Positions 44,265 to 53,284 of a DNA stretch of 64,000 nt are shown one piece after another; position 1 is the first letter of the stretch; each line of letters starts with the position of its first letter. The translations under genes and the position numbers were made by a program. Origin of the DNA: Gandjariella thermophila. GTDB taxonomy: Bacteria; Actinomycetota; Actinomycetes; Mycobacteriales; Pseudonocardiaceae. The stretch spans positions 49,298-113,297 of the forward strand of contig NZ_BJFL01000017.1 of the NCBI RefSeq assembly GCF_005405885.1, given 5' to 3'. The notes under the pieces are model-generated. The model was not told the DNA's origin and made no database searches. It saw nothing but the letters and a program-made list of their open reading frames with translations.

Positions 44265-45608
44265 ATGACGCCCACCCGATCGACCCGGCCTCGGCCCGAG
44301 TTCCTGGCCGAGCTGGGCAAGCCGCGGAAGGCGGCGCTGGCCGGCTGGATCGGCAGCGCGCTGGAGTACTACGACTTCTTCATCTACGGCACAGCCGCCG
44401 CGCTGGTCTTCGGCAAGATCTTCTTCCCGGCCAGCGCCCCGGCCACCGGCACCCTGCTCTCGCTGGCCACCTTCGGCGTCGGCTATCTCGCCCGACCGAT
44501 CGGCGCCGTCCTCCTCGGCCACGTCGGCGACCGGTTCGGCCGGAAGCGCGTCCTGGTCCTCACCGTGCTGCTGATGGGGGCCGCCACCTTCCTGGTCGGC
44601 TGCCTGCCGACCTACCAGCAGGTCGGCGTGCTGGCGCCGGCCGCCCTGGTCGCGTTGCGCCTGCTCCAGGGGTTGTCCGCCGCGGGTGAACAGGCGGGGG
44701 CGAACTCCATGACGTTGGAGCACTCCCCATCCGACCGGCGCGGCTACTACACCAGCTTCACGTTGAGCGGCACCCAGGCCGGCCAGATCCTCGGCACCGC
44801 CGTGTTCCTCCCGGTGGCCGCACTGCCCCAGCACCAGCTGCTCACCTGGGGATGGCGGGTTCCGTTCTGGCTCAGCGCGGTCGTCGTGGTGGTCGCTTTC
44901 GTCATCCGCCGCAGGCTGGAGGAGACACCGGTGTTCCGTCGCGAGGTGCGGGCGGAGCGTGCCGCGCTGCCGCTGGCCGTGCTGTTCCGCGAGCACTGGG
45001 CCGCGGTGCTACGGGTCATCCTGGCCGCCGGGATCGCGTCGGTGAGCACGATTTTCACCGTCTACGCGCTGTCCTACGCGGTGAACACGGTCGGGCTGGC
45101 GCGGACGCCGGTGCTCTGGGTCGGCGTGCTGGCCAACGTGGTCGCGCTCGCCGCCATCCCGCTGTGGGCCCGGCTGTCCGACCGGATCGGACGCAAGCCG
45201 GTGTTCATCGGCGGCGCGCTGGCCAGCGGCGCGCTCACCTTCGCCTACCTGTGGTCGATCTCCTCGGCCGGCTACGGTCTGATCTTCCTGACCGGCATCC
45301 TCATGTTCGGTGTCGCCTACAGCGCGCCCAACGGGGTGTGGCCGTCCTTCTACGGCGAGATGTTCAGCGCCCGCGTCCGGCTCTCCGGCACCGCCATCGG
45401 CACCCAGCTCGGCTTCGCGTTCGCCGGGTTCGTGCCCACGGCGGCGGCCGCGGTCGCCGGCTCCGGACGTGGCAGTTGGCTCGGCGTCGCCGCGCTCACC
45501 GCCGCCGTGTGCGTGGTCAACGCGATCGCCGCGGCCACCGCCCGGGAAACCCACCGAGTCCCCATGGACCGGCTCGGTGCCCGCCCGGCTCCGGCGACCA
45601 CACGGTAG
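44265..45608 (+). CDS. qsuA: MHS-family (ShiA-like) MFS transporter
   Basis: This 447-residue, 12-helix metabolite:H+ symporter has the family motif SALEYYDFFIYGTAAALVF in helix 1, GHVGDRFGRKRVL between helices 2 and 3, and SDRIGRKPVF later. Members import shikimate, alpha-ketoglutarate and related acids. The position beside shikimate dehydrogenase and dehydroshikimate dehydratase makes shikimate or quinate the likely substrate. ATG 44265 has GAGGAGC upstream. It probably forms its own transcript under the TetR regulator. Confidence 0.87.
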   Translation: MTPTRSTRPRPEFLAELGKPRKAALAGWIGSALEYYDFFIYGTAAALVFGKIFFPASAPATGTLLSLATFGVGYLARPIGAVLLGHVGDRFGRKRVLVLTVLLMGAATFLVGCLPTYQQVGVLAPAALVALRLLQGLSAAGEQAGANSMTLEHSPSDRRGYYTSFTLSGTQAGQILGTAVFLPVAALPQHQLLTWGWRVPFWLSAVVVVVAFVIRRRLEETPVFRREVRAERAALPLAVLFREHWAAVLRVILAAGIASVSTIFTVYALSYAVNTVGLARTPVLWVGVLANVVALAAIPLWARLSDRIGRKPVFIGGALASGALTFAYLWSISSAGYGLIFLTGILMFGVAYSAPNGVWPSFYGEMFSARVRLSGTAIGTQLGFAFAGFVPTAAAAVAGSGRGSWLGVAALTAAVCVVNAIAAATARETHRVPMDRLGARPAPATTR

Positions 45609-46285
45609 CCGGCGCCCGACGGCCTGCTCAGCGCTGAACACCGTGCCCGCCAAACCCCGCTGATCGCCGTTAAGACCTCGCCATCATCAGCGTCCGGACG
45701 TCCCGCGCCTGGTTACCTGGAGTGACATATCTCGGGCAAAGAAAGGGTCAATGATTGCCGATCCGGAATTGTCCGGAGGGCGTCGGCGGGCGCACCCGGT
45801 AAAGCCTTGTTGGGCGAAGCTCGGAATACCGACGACCGAGGAGTACGGTGCCCGGAAAATGTCCGGTTCGCCATGGCGCCCGCGATCGCGGGCGGGCATC
45901 GGCGCGCTACCTACCGTGGCGGCGCCGTACCGCGAATACCCACGATATGTGCAGTACCCGGCCGTTTGCTCGGAGCTAACGTCGACGCATGGGAACAGTT
46001 CCGGTGCCCGCGCGGTCGGCACTGACACCCGGCCCGCATTGTTCGAGGGGAGGCGTGGCGGAAACAGCACTCTATCACCGCTGACCACGGTTAGCAGAAT
46101 TCACGCGCCGATTTATTGCCCGATCAACTATCCGATGTGGGCGGACCAGCTACCGGTCACCGCGCGTGATGCGACACCGGGCGGTCGCCGTCGCCCCGGG
46201 TCTGCCCGCCCGACCTGCGCGCCGGGCCCGCCGTCCGGTGGCCGCGATCCCCCCATACCGGTTCACCGACCCGGAGGGAGCCACG
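45609..46285. other. Long intergenic region after the quinate/shikimate cluster
   Basis: About 680 bases with lower GC than the surroundings (45690-46140 is rich in A and T for this genome). Frames on both strands are open for over 130 codons but lack ribosome sites and recognisable similarity. It could contain a small RNA or regulatory DNA. No hairpin strong enough to call a terminator was found in it. Confidence 0.4.
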
Positions 46286-46576
46286 ATGCCTCGTGACATC
46301 TTCGCCGCCATGGCCGCGGTCGTACACGCGGAGGCCATCCGCCGGTACCAGCCCACCCGCGGCGCGGCCGGTGCCGCGCACATCACCCCGCCGCCCCGCG
46401 AGCGGTCCACGCGGCCGCAGCCGGCACTCTTACCCGCGCCGGCGCCGGCGAGCGCACGGTCGCCGTGGCCGGCGCCGGCCGTCGGGCTCGCCCGATTGCT
46501 GGCCATGCCACGGCACTGGTGGAGCGTGGCGCTGGCGGTCGTCGCCCACCGCGGGCACCGGCCGGCGCCGCGGTGA
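46286..46576 (+). CDS. Small hypothetical protein
   Basis: A 96-residue protein with a clear ribosome site (CCGGAGGGAG) before ATG 46286. It starts MPRDIFAAMAAVVHAEAIRR, then becomes Pro-, Ala- and Arg-rich, with a short moderately hydrophobic region (WWSVALAVVA) near the C-terminus. It is basic overall. Nothing in it identifies a family. The next feature downstream is a strong terminator. Confidence 0.5.
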   Translation: MPRDIFAAMAAVVHAEAIRRYQPTRGAAGAAHITPPPRERSTRPQPALLPAPAPASARSPWPAPAVGLARLLAMPRHWWSVALAVVAHRGHRPAPR

Positions 46577-46696
46577 CCGCCGGTGGGCACGGCGCCTGCG
46601 CCGCTCCGGTCGTGGACGCTCTTGCCGTGTCGAGGTGCGGGCGGCCGGCCGGGCTCCCAGGTGGCCCGAGTGATGATTCATCGCCACCCGCGGTGT

Positions 46697-46740
46697 CCGC
46701 GTTTCCCCTCGACCCGACGTGCGGTCGAGGGGAAACGCGG
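46697..46740. terminator. Strong hairpin with a perfect 17-bp stem
   Basis: CCGCGTTTCCCCTCGAC and its exact complement are separated by a 10-base loop. It follows the small gene at 46286-46576 by 120 bases and precedes the 3' ends of minus-strand genes, so it can terminate transcription from either side. No U tract is present. Confidence 0.8.
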
Positions 46741-46874
46741 TAATGCCACGGTTCTGCGGGCCGAACCGGCTTCGCGCCTGGTATCAACCATTCCAGTCCG
46801 GCATCTTCCATGGTTCGACGGCAGGGAACCACGGGATGTTCAGCACGCCGAGAAGAGCCCGGCGGCTGGTGGTT

Positions 46875-47000
46875 TCAGGGACGGCAGTCGGTCCAGTCCT
46901 GCTCTATGCCCTGGGAACGCGGGACGTAGCAGCTGGTCTGGTGGGTCAGGCCGCCGTTCGGGTCATACCAGTTGCGAGCGGCAACACCACGTCTCACCGG
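46875..47000 (-). other. Possible C-terminal remnant of a secreted protein
   Basis: A 40-codon minus-strand frame starting at a GTG reads NWYDPNGGLTHQTSCYVPRS and ends EQDWTDCRP. The composition and paired Cys look like a genuine secreted domain rather than chance, but no start signal is seen and the frame begins near the stop of the PASTA-type lipoprotein gene. It may be a relic. Confidence 0.3.
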
Positions 47001-47014
47001 CGGTGTGGCTGCGT

Positions 47015-47371
47015 TCAGCCGTGTTTGGTGAGGGTGACCACGACCGTGTCGGTGGGCGTGACGACGGTGCCCGGCTGCGGCTCGATCTTCACCGCCGTCC
47101 AGTTCCCCAGCATGATCGGCACCTTGGCGTGCGGGTCCTGGGAGGCGAAGGTGACCCGTTTCAGCCCCAGGGCGCGGAGTTGATCGCGGACGATCTGCCC
47201 GTTGCGGCCCGCCACGGCCGGCACCCTGATCTCGGCCGGCGCGGCAGCGCGGGGCTGGATCACGGTCGATCGTAGGACCGTCGTGGAGTTGATCAGCAGG
47301 TCGCCTTGCCCCTGGCATCCGGCGATCAGCAGGCCGGCGCCGACGATGCCCACGAGCGCCATTCTGGTCAT
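47015..47371 (-). CDS. Lipoprotein with one PASTA-like domain
   Basis: The 118-residue protein has a short signal with lipobox IAGC (Cys about 19). The mature part contains a single PASTA-like unit: VPAVAGRNGQIVRDQLRALG, then KIEPQPGTVVTPTDTVVVTL. PASTA modules bind peptidoglycan fragments or beta-lactams in kinases and PBPs; a lone one on a lipoprotein probably binds the wall. GAGGGGG precedes ATG 47371. Confidence 0.8.
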   Translation of the reverse strand: MTRMALVGIVGAGLLIAGCQGQGDLLINSTTVLRSTVIQPRAAAPAEIRVPAVAGRNGQIVRDQLRALGLKRVTFASQDPHAKVPIMLGNWTAVKIEPQPGTVVTPTDTVVVTLTKHG

Positions 47372-47628
47372 GCGGTAACCCCCTCATGCCTCCCAGCCGT
47401 TCTGCGGTGCCTTCCATCCTTGCGGCGACGCAGGATGTCGGGCGATCCAGACCACTCGGACGGGCCTGGACAATCGCTGGTTCGGCGCAGCACACGCGGT
47501 ACTGACCGTCGGCGATGCCGCCGATGCGGGGATTCCGCTGTCCGCGGTGCCCGAGACGACCACGGGACTCCGAGCCGGGACACGCGCGCCGCGCGGCCCT
47601 GACCGGTCGCGGCACGGTGCCGCCATCC

Positions 47629-48303
47629 TCAGCTGGCCGCCGGTTCCGTGTAGATGACCACGTTGTCGGCGTATCCCCGGTCGGGGTCGAACGAGCCGCC
47701 ACACGTGACGAGAACAAGCCGCGCCTGGCCGCGCTGGCCGAACAGGTCCGGCGGTAGGCGCTGCTTCGGATACTCACGACGGGCCATCACGCGATAGGTG
47801 TAGCGACCGACGGGAGTATCGAGCGCGACCAGGTCGCCCTGCCGCAGCGAGGCCACGTGGAACAGCGCCCCCAGCCCGATGCGGACGTCGTCGACGTGGC
47901 CGGCCACCAGCACCGTCCCCGTCGTCGCGCCGGGATAGGCGCCGCCGACCCACCAGCCGACCTGGCGTGGGTCCGGCGGCACCACCAGCGACCCGTCGCC
48001 GCGGACCGGAACGGGAACCACCGCGGCGGCGATCCCCAGGCTGGGCAACACCAGCCGATCCGGAACGCGCTGCACCAACGCCGCGGCCAGTGGGCTCGAC
48101 GGCGCGCGCCCGTCCTCCGTGCCACCGAAGGACGGGCGCGGCACAGCACTGCCGTCTGCGCCGGCGAACGTCGGCACGGTGCCGAATTCGGCTGGCGGAT
48201 CCGCCAGCGTGAGCGCCATGGCAGCCGTGACCATCGCGACGCCGCTTACCACGGCGGCGGCACACACCATGGTGCGCGCACCGCCGAGCCGGAACAGGCT
48301 CAC
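47629..48303 (-). CDS. Class F sortase
   Basis: The 224-residue membrane-anchored transpeptidase has an N-terminal hydrophobic segment (MVCAAAVVSGVAMVTAAMA) and a sortase barrel with His136 in AGHVD, Cys201 in LVLVTCGG and Arg209 in DPDRGYADN. This is the pattern of actinobacterial class F enzymes. GTG 48303 overlaps the TGA of the DUF4142 gene, so the two are coupled. Sortases cut LPXTG-like signals and attach proteins to the wall; no gene with such a signal is obvious here. Confidence 0.9.
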   Translation of the reverse strand: MSLFRLGGARTMVCAAAVVSGVAMVTAAMALTLADPPAEFGTVPTFAGADGSAVPRPSFGGTEDGRAPSSPLAAALVQRVPDRLVLPSLGIAAAVVPVPVRGDGSLVVPPDPRQVGWWVGGAYPGATTGTVLVAGHVDDVRIGLGALFHVASLRQGDLVALDTPVGRYTYRVMARREYPKQRLPPDLFGQRGQARLVLVTCGGSFDPDRGYADNVVIYTEPAAS

Positions 48304-48980
48304 CTGCCGGCGCGCCGACGCAGTCCCAGACCACCAAGTCCGGCCACCACCAGGCCGGCCACGGCCAGGATGGCGACCTGCCAGCCCCGCGAGGACGCGG
48401 CGGCCAGGCCCGCACTGCCGGTGTTGATCGAAATCGGCACACCAAGCTGTCGGGCCGCTGCGGTCAACCGGTCGATGTGCGCGCGGACCACCGGAGCCGC
48501 ATCAGCGGCCGCCCGCTTCACCTCCGCGGAGCTGCCCGTCTCCTCCTCGGTCATGCCCAGTCGCAGGACCGCGCTGTGCGCCGCCAACTGTCCGGTGATG
48601 AACAGCCGGTCGAACTCGCTGCCCGAGGCATTCTCCAGCCTGGCCTGCATCGCCCGTTGCTCGGCGTCGGGGGCCTCCGGCAACGTCACCCGGTTCATCG
48701 AGGCCAACTGCTGCACCGCGCCGTCCAAGCGGGTGTGGTCGGCGACGAAGAGCGCGCCGATGCTCCTGACCTGCTCGCTGGCGCCCCTGCTCTGCGCGAG
48801 CCGGCCCACCGCGATCTCCGCCAGATTGCCCTGATGCACCGTCCGCAGAAACTGCTGATCCTGACTGGACAGCTGCGACTGGCTCGCGGCCGCGGCACCG
48901 GCGGTGGCCACCGCCAGCAACAGCCCGACGGCAACCGCCCTGCCATGCCCCACTGTCCATCTCAACCAACGGCTCGACAT
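48300..48980 (-). CDS. DUF4142 membrane protein
   Basis: The 226-residue protein has an N-terminal signal (VAVGLLLAVATAGAAAA), a helical DUF4142 domain (SSQDQQFLRTVHQGNLAEIA, then SIGALFVADHTRLDGAVQQLA), and a C-terminal membrane helix with an Arg tail (GLGGLGLRRRAGR). That C-terminal layout resembles a sorting-like signal without a clear LPXTG. It is translated just ahead of sortase F and could be a partner or substrate. ATG 48980 has a GGGGGG site upstream. Confidence 0.82.
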   Translation of the reverse strand: MSSRWLRWTVGHGRAVAVGLLLAVATAGAAAASQSQLSSQDQQFLRTVHQGNLAEIAVGRLAQSRGASEQVRSIGALFVADHTRLDGAVQQLASMNRVTLPEAPDAEQRAMQARLENASGSEFDRLFITGQLAAHSAVLRLGMTEEETGSSAEVKRAAADAAPVVRAHIDRLTAAARQLGVPISINTGSAGLAAASSRGWQVAILAVAGLVVAGLGGLGLRRRAGR

Positions 48981-49372
48981 TCGTTCATCCCCCCCAGCGG
49001 CGTGCCGCGGCACCGCACAGCTGTCAACGAGTTCCGCCCACAGAGGTCCCTGACCCGCTCCGCCAACCACCCCGAGGACGTCGCCAGAGCGTCGATGAAG
49101 CTGCCGCGGTGCGCGGGCTCCACGCGGGCACCAGCCGAGGATGGCACCGTGTCCGACACGGTGCTCGCCGTCGGGGTGTCAGCCACCGATGTGGTGGACC
49201 TGCGCGGGTCACTGTCCGTCACGCTTGTGTCGATCTCGCCCGACCTGACCGCCGGCGGGGACCGTCCGTGTCGCGGGAAGCGTCCGGTGGGTGCCGTGAC
49301 ACACATCGGTTCTTCCTCGCAGCGTCGGTTGCGCGGGTCCGCAAACCCGCCACGAGCGCCGGGGGTGCTCCG
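48981..49372. other. Gap between the DUF4142 gene and the secreted hydrolase
   Basis: About 390 bases without a convincing gene. It should hold the promoter of the DUF4142-sortase operon. A minus-strand frame contains RGSFIDALATSSGWLAERVR, which has protein-like composition but no start signal or recognisable family. Confidence 0.4.
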
Positions 49373-50941
49373 CTACTGGCCGGGCAGGGTGCAGGTGTTG
49401 ACCACGTCGCCACTGCCTGGCTTGGGGACGAAACCGCTCGGTGGCGGCGTCGTGCGGTGTTCGACCCAGCCTTCCAGCGCGGTGAGGGCGTCGCGGTAGC
49501 ACGGCAGGATCGGCCGAAGCCGGTCCGGGTGCGCGTCGTAGCGCCCGTCGACGTGGTTTCCGGCTCCGATCACGTAGTAGCGGTGCAACGGCGCGCTTCC
49601 GGCGTACTCGACCATCTGGTTGTAGACGTCGGAGTCGGTGCGGATCGGCAGCAGGGCGTCCAGATCGCCGTGCAGGGTCAGCATCGGTTTGCCGATCTTG
49701 CCGGTGAGCGAGACCTTGGCGACCGCGTCGGCCACCTCCGGCCGCTGCGTGATCGCGTCGGCGTAGTCGTAGTCGGCGTCGCAGCGGCCCACCGTTGGCG
49801 GAATCGTGCCGGGCTGACAGAACGGGAAGCCGTCCTGCGGTGCCCCGGGCGGCTCGTAACCGGGATCGAACTCGGCTCGATAGGTCCGCTGCGTGAGATC
49901 CCAGTATTCGGCGTAGTGGTCGGCCCAGAGGAACTCCGAGCCTGGCGCGAACCCGGCCGCGATCATCGCGTCGTGCGCCGCCTGCGCGCCGGGACCACCC
50001 GCGGCGTAGGTCGGGTAGTCCTTCAACGCGGTCGGCAGGTAGGTGAACAGGTTGGGTCCCTGGGGGAGGAACAGCGTTCCTTCCCAGTCCACGCCCCCGT
50101 CGTAGAGATCGGGCCGGTTCTCCAACTGCCAGCGGGTCAGATAGCCACCATTGGAGATCCCGGTCATGTACGTGCGCCGCGGCGATCGGCCGTAGACCTG
50201 GCGGACCACGTCCTTCGCCGCGATCGTCACCTGGGTCACCCGCGCGTTCCACTCGGCAACCGCGTCGCCCGGCGACACGCCGTCCTGGAAGAAGTCCGTG
50301 CCGCTGTTGCCCTTGTCGGTCGCCGCGTAGGCGTAGCCGCGGCCGAGCACGTCGTCGGCGATCACCTGGTCGGCGGCGTACTGCTTGCGCACGCCGGGTG
50401 CACCGGTGACCACCAGCTTGCCGTTCCAGTGCTCCGGGAAACGCATGACGAACTGGGCGTCGTGCGACCACCCGTTCTCGGTGTTGTGCTGCACCCGGTC
50501 GCTGTCGGGGAAGTAGCCGTCCACCTGGATACCCGGGACGCCGGTCGGGGACTTCGTGCCGGATGCGGCCAGTCCCGCCCAGTCACTGGGATCGGTGTGG
50601 CCGGTCACCACGGTTCCCTGCGCTCCGCCCGTGGTGAGGCTGGGCAGGCACGCGGCTTTCTGCGTTTCCGCTCCGGCGACGGCGATTCCGGCAGCCGGCG
50701 TGACCAGTGCGCCGGTGAACCCCGGACAGTGCGCCACGACACCGCTGGCGGGTTGCGCGGACGCCGGCACCGCGCCAAGCGTGGCCACCGTGAGCATGGC
50801 GAGGCCGGCGACGGCTGGTCCGGTCCCCACACGCCGTGCCCGACCGCGCCGTCGCTTCGTCCGCGTGCTCGCGGTAGTCGGCCCGGCGTGGTCGGGCATC
50901 AGCGGCTGACCGGCGGCCACCGGTACGGAGCGCGGCACCAT
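49373..50941 (-). CDS. Secreted alpha/beta-hydrolase, tannase/feruloyl-esterase-like
   Basis: The 522-residue protein has an Arg-rich N-terminus followed by a signal segment (VAGLAMLTVATLGAVPASA). The mature enzyme contains GISNGGYLTRW, the nucleophile elbow GxSxGG with its serine, HGDLDALLP with a candidate Asp, and NHVDGR with a candidate His. The overall layout, with several Cys and PHC-like segments (VAHCPGF), fits secreted esterases of the tannase/feruloyl esterase group or a 3-hydroxybutyrate oligomer hydrolase. ATG 50941 was selected because GGAGGG lies 6 bases upstream. Confidence 0.7.
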   Translation of the reverse strand: MVPRSVPVAAGQPLMPDHAGPTTASTRTKRRRGRARRVGTGPAVAGLAMLTVATLGAVPASAQPASGVVAHCPGFTGALVTPAAGIAVAGAETQKAACLPSLTTGGAQGTVVTGHTDPSDWAGLAASGTKSPTGVPGIQVDGYFPDSDRVQHNTENGWSHDAQFVMRFPEHWNGKLVVTGAPGVRKQYAADQVIADDVLGRGYAYAATDKGNSGTDFFQDGVSPGDAVAEWNARVTQVTIAAKDVVRQVYGRSPRRTYMTGISNGGYLTRWQLENRPDLYDGGVDWEGTLFLPQGPNLFTYLPTALKDYPTYAAGGPGAQAAHDAMIAAGFAPGSEFLWADHYAEYWDLTQRTYRAEFDPGYEPPGAPQDGFPFCQPGTIPPTVGRCDADYDYADAITQRPEVADAVAKVSLTGKIGKPMLTLHGDLDALLPIRTDSDVYNQMVEYAGSAPLHRYYVIGAGNHVDGRYDAHPDRLRPILPCYRDALTALEGWVEHRTTPPPSGFVPKPGSGDVVNTCTLPGQ

Positions 50942-51297
50942 CGCATCCCTCCACGGCATCCCCCCGACCGACGGGGTGAGCGTAGAGAGCGCGAGGGGCG
51001 CCAACCATGTACCGGCGGCACAGACGTCACGGGCCTCCTGTGGTGCGTGCGGACATGGACGGCCCGATTGCCGAGTCCGGCACCGCGCTGGCGAGTGGGG
51101 CGGCTACCCGACGACCGTGTGGGTGCCAAGCGCCCGCATGCAGCGCGAGGCTGAGGATGCGTCCGCCTCGTAACCGCGGGTACGAACTCCGGGCGCGGGC
51201 GTTGCGCGTCGACGTGCTGTTGGAAGGTGTCGTCGCCGACCTCTCACCCCGTGGCGATATCGGATGCGCACCGCCACCCGCGCGCCGCCGGTTGTCA
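50942..51297. other. Gap upstream of the secreted hydrolase
   Basis: About 355 bases between the hydrolase start and the Lsr2 stop, both on the minus strand. It holds the hydrolase promoter region. I see no gene, repeat or hairpin that stands out. Confidence 0.4.
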
Positions 51298-51636
51298 CTA
51301 CTTCCGGTGTGCCTGCTCGTATCGGCGCTGCACGTCGGCCGGGATCCGGCCGCGGTCGGAAATCTGGATGCCCTGCCGGCGGGCCCACGCACGGATCGCC
51401 TGGCTCTCCTCCCGACTCGCCGCCGCCCGCCGGCCTGGCCGCCCGACGCGCGTCTTGCGACCCCCGACACGGCGCGCCTTGTCCAGGTAGGGCCGCAGTG
51501 CCTTCGACAGTTTCTCCGCGTTTTTGTCGCTCAGGTCGATCTCGTACTCGCGACCCTCGAACGCGAACTTCACCGTCTGAGTGGCCTCAGAACCGTCGAG
51601 ATCGTCCACGAGAGCGACCTGCACCTTCTGCGCCAC
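51298..51636 (-). CDS. lsr2: Lsr2-family nucleoid-associated protein
   Basis: The 112-residue protein starts AQKVQVALVDDLDGS, the Lsr2 N-terminal dimerisation domain, followed by a basic linker (RVGGRKTRVGRPGRR) and the DNA-binding RAWARRQG motif near residue 85. It coats AT-rich DNA and silences acquired genes. GAAAGGAG lies 6 bases before GTG 51636 but directly abuts the ATG at 51642, so GTG is preferred; this also gives the canonical N-terminus. It sits among atypical and decayed genes, in keeping with such a role. Confidence 0.95.
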   Translation of the reverse strand: MAQKVQVALVDDLDGSEATQTVKFAFEGREYEIDLSDKNAEKLSKALRPYLDKARRVGGRKTRVGRPGRRAAASREESQAIRAWARRQGIQISDRGRIPADVQRRYEQAHRK

Positions 51637-52226
51637 GGCCATCTCCTTTCACCGATAATCGAGTCCTGTCCAAAATCCTGCGACCCCACGCCGTTCCTGT
51701 CAACTGAATGCCACACCAACACAGCGCCGCCCGACCGAGATCGCACGACCTTGGCCGCGATTCCCGCTGCTGCCGATCCCCATGTTCACCACCCCATCGG
51801 CGGGGCCCCGGCGACGGGCGTCCATCGACGCCCGTACAACCGAAACATCCTTCTCTCCACGCCCGCATCGCCATGCCGGAACGCCGCTCAAGATTCCCGC
51901 TTCCGGCGGCAGTACCGCGAGCGTCGAACGCTGCGGCGGAACAGGCCAAGGACCGAGCGCATGTCCAGGGGAAGAACATGGGAAAGTTTCTCATGAACGC
52001 GGCGCCTTCTGCTCGGGCCGGTCCCAGCACGGACTGCCAGGATCGCGTGGCAAGAAAGCGGAAACCGCGGATCTGGCCCCCGGTCGGTCCACGTTCACAC
52101 CACTCGTGTTCGGTACGCCCGTGCTAAGGCTCGCCCGGCGATCAGTAGGCCGGACATGGTCCGCTTTCGGCACAGCGATGCACTCGTGGGCCCCTGACAG
52201 GGCGGCCGGTGCGCAAGGATGACACC
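51637..52226. other. Long intergenic region upstream of lsr2
   Basis: About 590 bases without a convincing gene. The first 60 bases next to lsr2 are relatively AT-rich and probably carry its promoter. Frames on both strands lack start signals or recognisable products. Confidence 0.4.
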
Positions 52227-52766
52227 ATGGCGGATGGCTCCACGACGATCGAACTCAGCCGGTCCGAACTCCGGGAGGTCGCCGGCTACGCGGTGGCGTG
52301 CGCGCGGCCTGCATTGACGATCTTCGAACGGGAACGCCCTGACGATCGGCGCCCACACGCCGCGATCGACGCTGCGTAGGCGTTCGCGGATGGAGGCGAG
52401 CGGACCAAGGCGTTACGTGACAGCGCGTGGGCGGCGCAGCGGGCGGCTCAGGAGGCTCGCGATGCAGGACAGGCCGCGGCGAGCGACGCTGCGCGCGCGG
52501 CCCTCGCCGCGGCCGGTGCGGCGTTCCTCCACCCCCTGGCGAAAGCTACTCAGGTCAAGCACATCCTCGGATCGGCCGCTCATGCCGCACGAGCGTTCGA
52601 ACTCTCCGCCGGAGACGATCCCGCCGTCGGAGCCGACCACATCGCGCAGTCGCGGATCCTTGCGTCTCCCGTCGTGGTGGGCGTCCTGAGGCGCTACCCG
52701 GTCGCCCCGCGTGGCGGTGGGCGGGTCGGAGAACTGATCCGTCAGCTGGACGCGTCGCTGCGGTGA
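52227..52766 (+). pseudogene. Immunity-like protein gene with an in-frame TAG
   Basis: ATG 52227 opens MADGSTTIELSRSELREVAGY. The frame is interrupted once, by TAG at 52377-52379 (in DAA*AFADGGERTK), and then continues for 129 codons to TGA at 52764. The pattern, Ala-rich helices with WAAQRAAQEARDAGQAAAS and HAARAFELSAGDD, resembles putative immunity proteins (Imm-5-like). The family often has a Trp at the interrupted position, so TGG to TAG is a likely mutation. A stop-codon readthrough is less likely. Confidence 0.65.
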
Positions 52767-53284
52767 CCCCCACCTCCCACCACTCACCGGTGCACCGGTA
52801 CCTGCTGTACCAACCCGTCGTCGCCGAGCCCCCGCTCGACAGAGCGATCAACGCCAGCCACCAGCTCGTCAAGCCCAGGCTGGACCGGTTGCCGGCCAAG
52901 GTGCGTCTCGGCGCCTCACCTTCGGCTGCGCTCGGTGACCGCAACGTCCGGCGCACCATCACCAGCGGTACGCGGCCCGATCACGAGCGGTTTTCCGCTC
53001 CTGCGTGCGCGGCGACCGCGCCGTGGCCTTGAGTGGGCGAACGAGTCCGCTGGCTACTCGGCGGGCCGGGATGTTCCGGGAAGTCCGTGGATGTCCAGGC
53101 ACGTTCGCCGTGATTGTCACCTCAGTCAGTCACTCACCGGCTCCGCGCCGCCAGTCCGCTGTGGACGCCTATGCGCCGCTCCCCTCCCTTGCGGTGTGGT
53201 ACCGGGCACCATATGCGGTGGCCGGCACCACACCGTCCAGGGCCAAAGCCAGTTTCTGGTGACGAGAAGACGCCGTGGCTCTTG
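52767..53284. other. Intergenic region between the immunity-like pseudogene and cbtA
   Basis: About 520 bases. A plus-strand frame of about 90 codons starts at a GTG that overlaps the previous stop (VTPTSHHSPVHRYLLYQP...), but it loses protein-like composition after the first 60 residues and has no recognisable family. It could be a degraded gene. Nothing else is seen. Confidence 0.4.

Noticed and set aside
45609..46285. Coding region after the quinate/shikimate cluster
   Set aside because: Open frames on both strands have no ribosome sites and atypical composition for this genome.
52377..52379. TAG readthrough or recoding in the immunity-like gene
   Set aside because: No recoding signal or hairpin is obvious and several neighbouring genes are also broken, so a nonsense mutation is the simpler explanation.
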